Below are positions 63,795 to 64,000 of a stretch of DNA of 64,000 nucleotides, in pieces. A model generated the notes under the pieces. The model was not told where the DNA came from and ran no database searches. It saw only the letters and a list, made by a program, of their open reading frames with translations. The stretch's first letter is position 1. Each line of letters begins with the position of its first letter. Source of the DNA: Putridiphycobacter roseus. GTDB taxonomy: Bacteria; Bacteroidota; Bacteroidia; Flavobacteriales_D; Crocinitomicaceae. The stretch is taken from NCBI RefSeq assembly GCF_003234935.1, contig NZ_QKSB01000002.1:434001-498000 (forward strand), given 5' to 3'. Made by a program: the position numbers and the translations under genes.

Positions 63795-64000
63795 TTATTG
63801 TGCAATTAAGTCGGAAAGTACTTTCTTAAATGTTTCTACAGGCTGGGCACCAGTTGCGGCACTTTTTCTATCGAACACAAAAGTAGGTACCGAATTAATA
63901 CCTAAGTTTTTCCAATAATTTTCCTGCTCACTCAAAGAGGCTCTCATTTCAGGATCATCTAATCTTGCCATACCCTCTTCGGCATTTAAACCAACATCTA
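63795..64000 (-). CDS. DsbA family oxidoreductase (FrnE-like), 3' end
   Basis: Only the last 67 codons lie in the window. The reading DVGLNAEEGMARLDDPEMRA, LGINSVPTFVFDRK with the cis-proline, SAATGAQPVETFKKVL is the C-terminal part of the FrnE/2-hydroxychromene-isomerase-like DsbA group. The CXXC site would be beyond the edge. The stop (TAA) is at 63795-63797. Confidence 0.85.
   Translation of the reverse strand, partial: DVGLNAEEGMARLDDPEMRASLSEQENYWKNLGINSVPTFVFDRKSAATGAQPVETFKKVLSDLIAQ

Overview
The window looks like a low-GC Bacteroidota (probably flavobacteria-like) chromosome. The supporting signs are a secreted protein with a type IX secretion sorting tail, Bacteroidota-type -7 promoter boxes (TAnnTTTG) and few Shine-Dalgarno sequences. 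No rRNA or tRNA gene was recognised. The genus cannot be named from sequence alone.

Layout. 1-5.6 kb holds household genes (ABA4-like membrane protein, Crp/Fnr regulator, bestrophin, AsmA-like DUF748 protein, YihY/BrkB, CsbD). 5.7-12.8 kb is a drug-efflux operon: small membrane protein, lipoprotein, TolC, HlyD-type adaptor, RND pump and TetR regulator. Two near-identical 16-bp palindromes, at its promoter and at the tolC start, are probably the TetR operators. 12.9-14.3 kb is an SRPBCC/SDR pair. 14.5-21.8 kb is a second tripartite RND system preceded by its own two-component system. 22-31 kb carries ordinary genes (SDR, sigma-70-like protein, exonuclease VII, MFS exporter, thioredoxin, sorted secreted protein, uracil-DNA-glycosylase-like protein).

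The centre, about 32.6-52.7 kb, is a visibly AT-richer defence island built on DNA phosphorothioation. On the plus strand run an XRE regulator, dptF, dptG, dptH, a DUF262 protein and a HEPN protein. On the minus strand, converging on them, run a MazG-like pyrophosphohydrolase, a GIY-YIG/helicase/LexA-like protease fusion, dndC, dndD, dndE and, overlapping dndE by one base, a 943-residue HTH-HNH-STAND-TPR protein. dndCDE would modify the DNA and dptFGH would restrict unmodified DNA. The HNH-STAND protein looks like a third, nucleotide-switched effector tied to the modification operon, and it is the best candidate for an undescribed component. dndA and dndB are not in the window.

Clusters of imperfect palindromes lie on both sides of the island (30.9-32.0 kb and 53.2-56.5 kb), with a single copy at 60.1 kb. 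Their arms differ between copies but stay complementary, and many have GTAG at the foot, so they resemble REP/RAYT-type elements. One cluster is a nine-copy array of period about 128 bp. A frameshifted GIY-YIG gene sits between two clusters, and a lipoprotein gene is bracketed by 64-bp direct repeats that carry a terminator.

The right end has a DUF6629 membrane protein, an arsenic operon (arsR, DUF6428, arsenate-reductase-like phosphatase, ACR3 pump), a PAS/SpoIIE sensor-phosphatase, a relic of an alpha/beta hydrolase and the 3' end of a DsbA-family gene.
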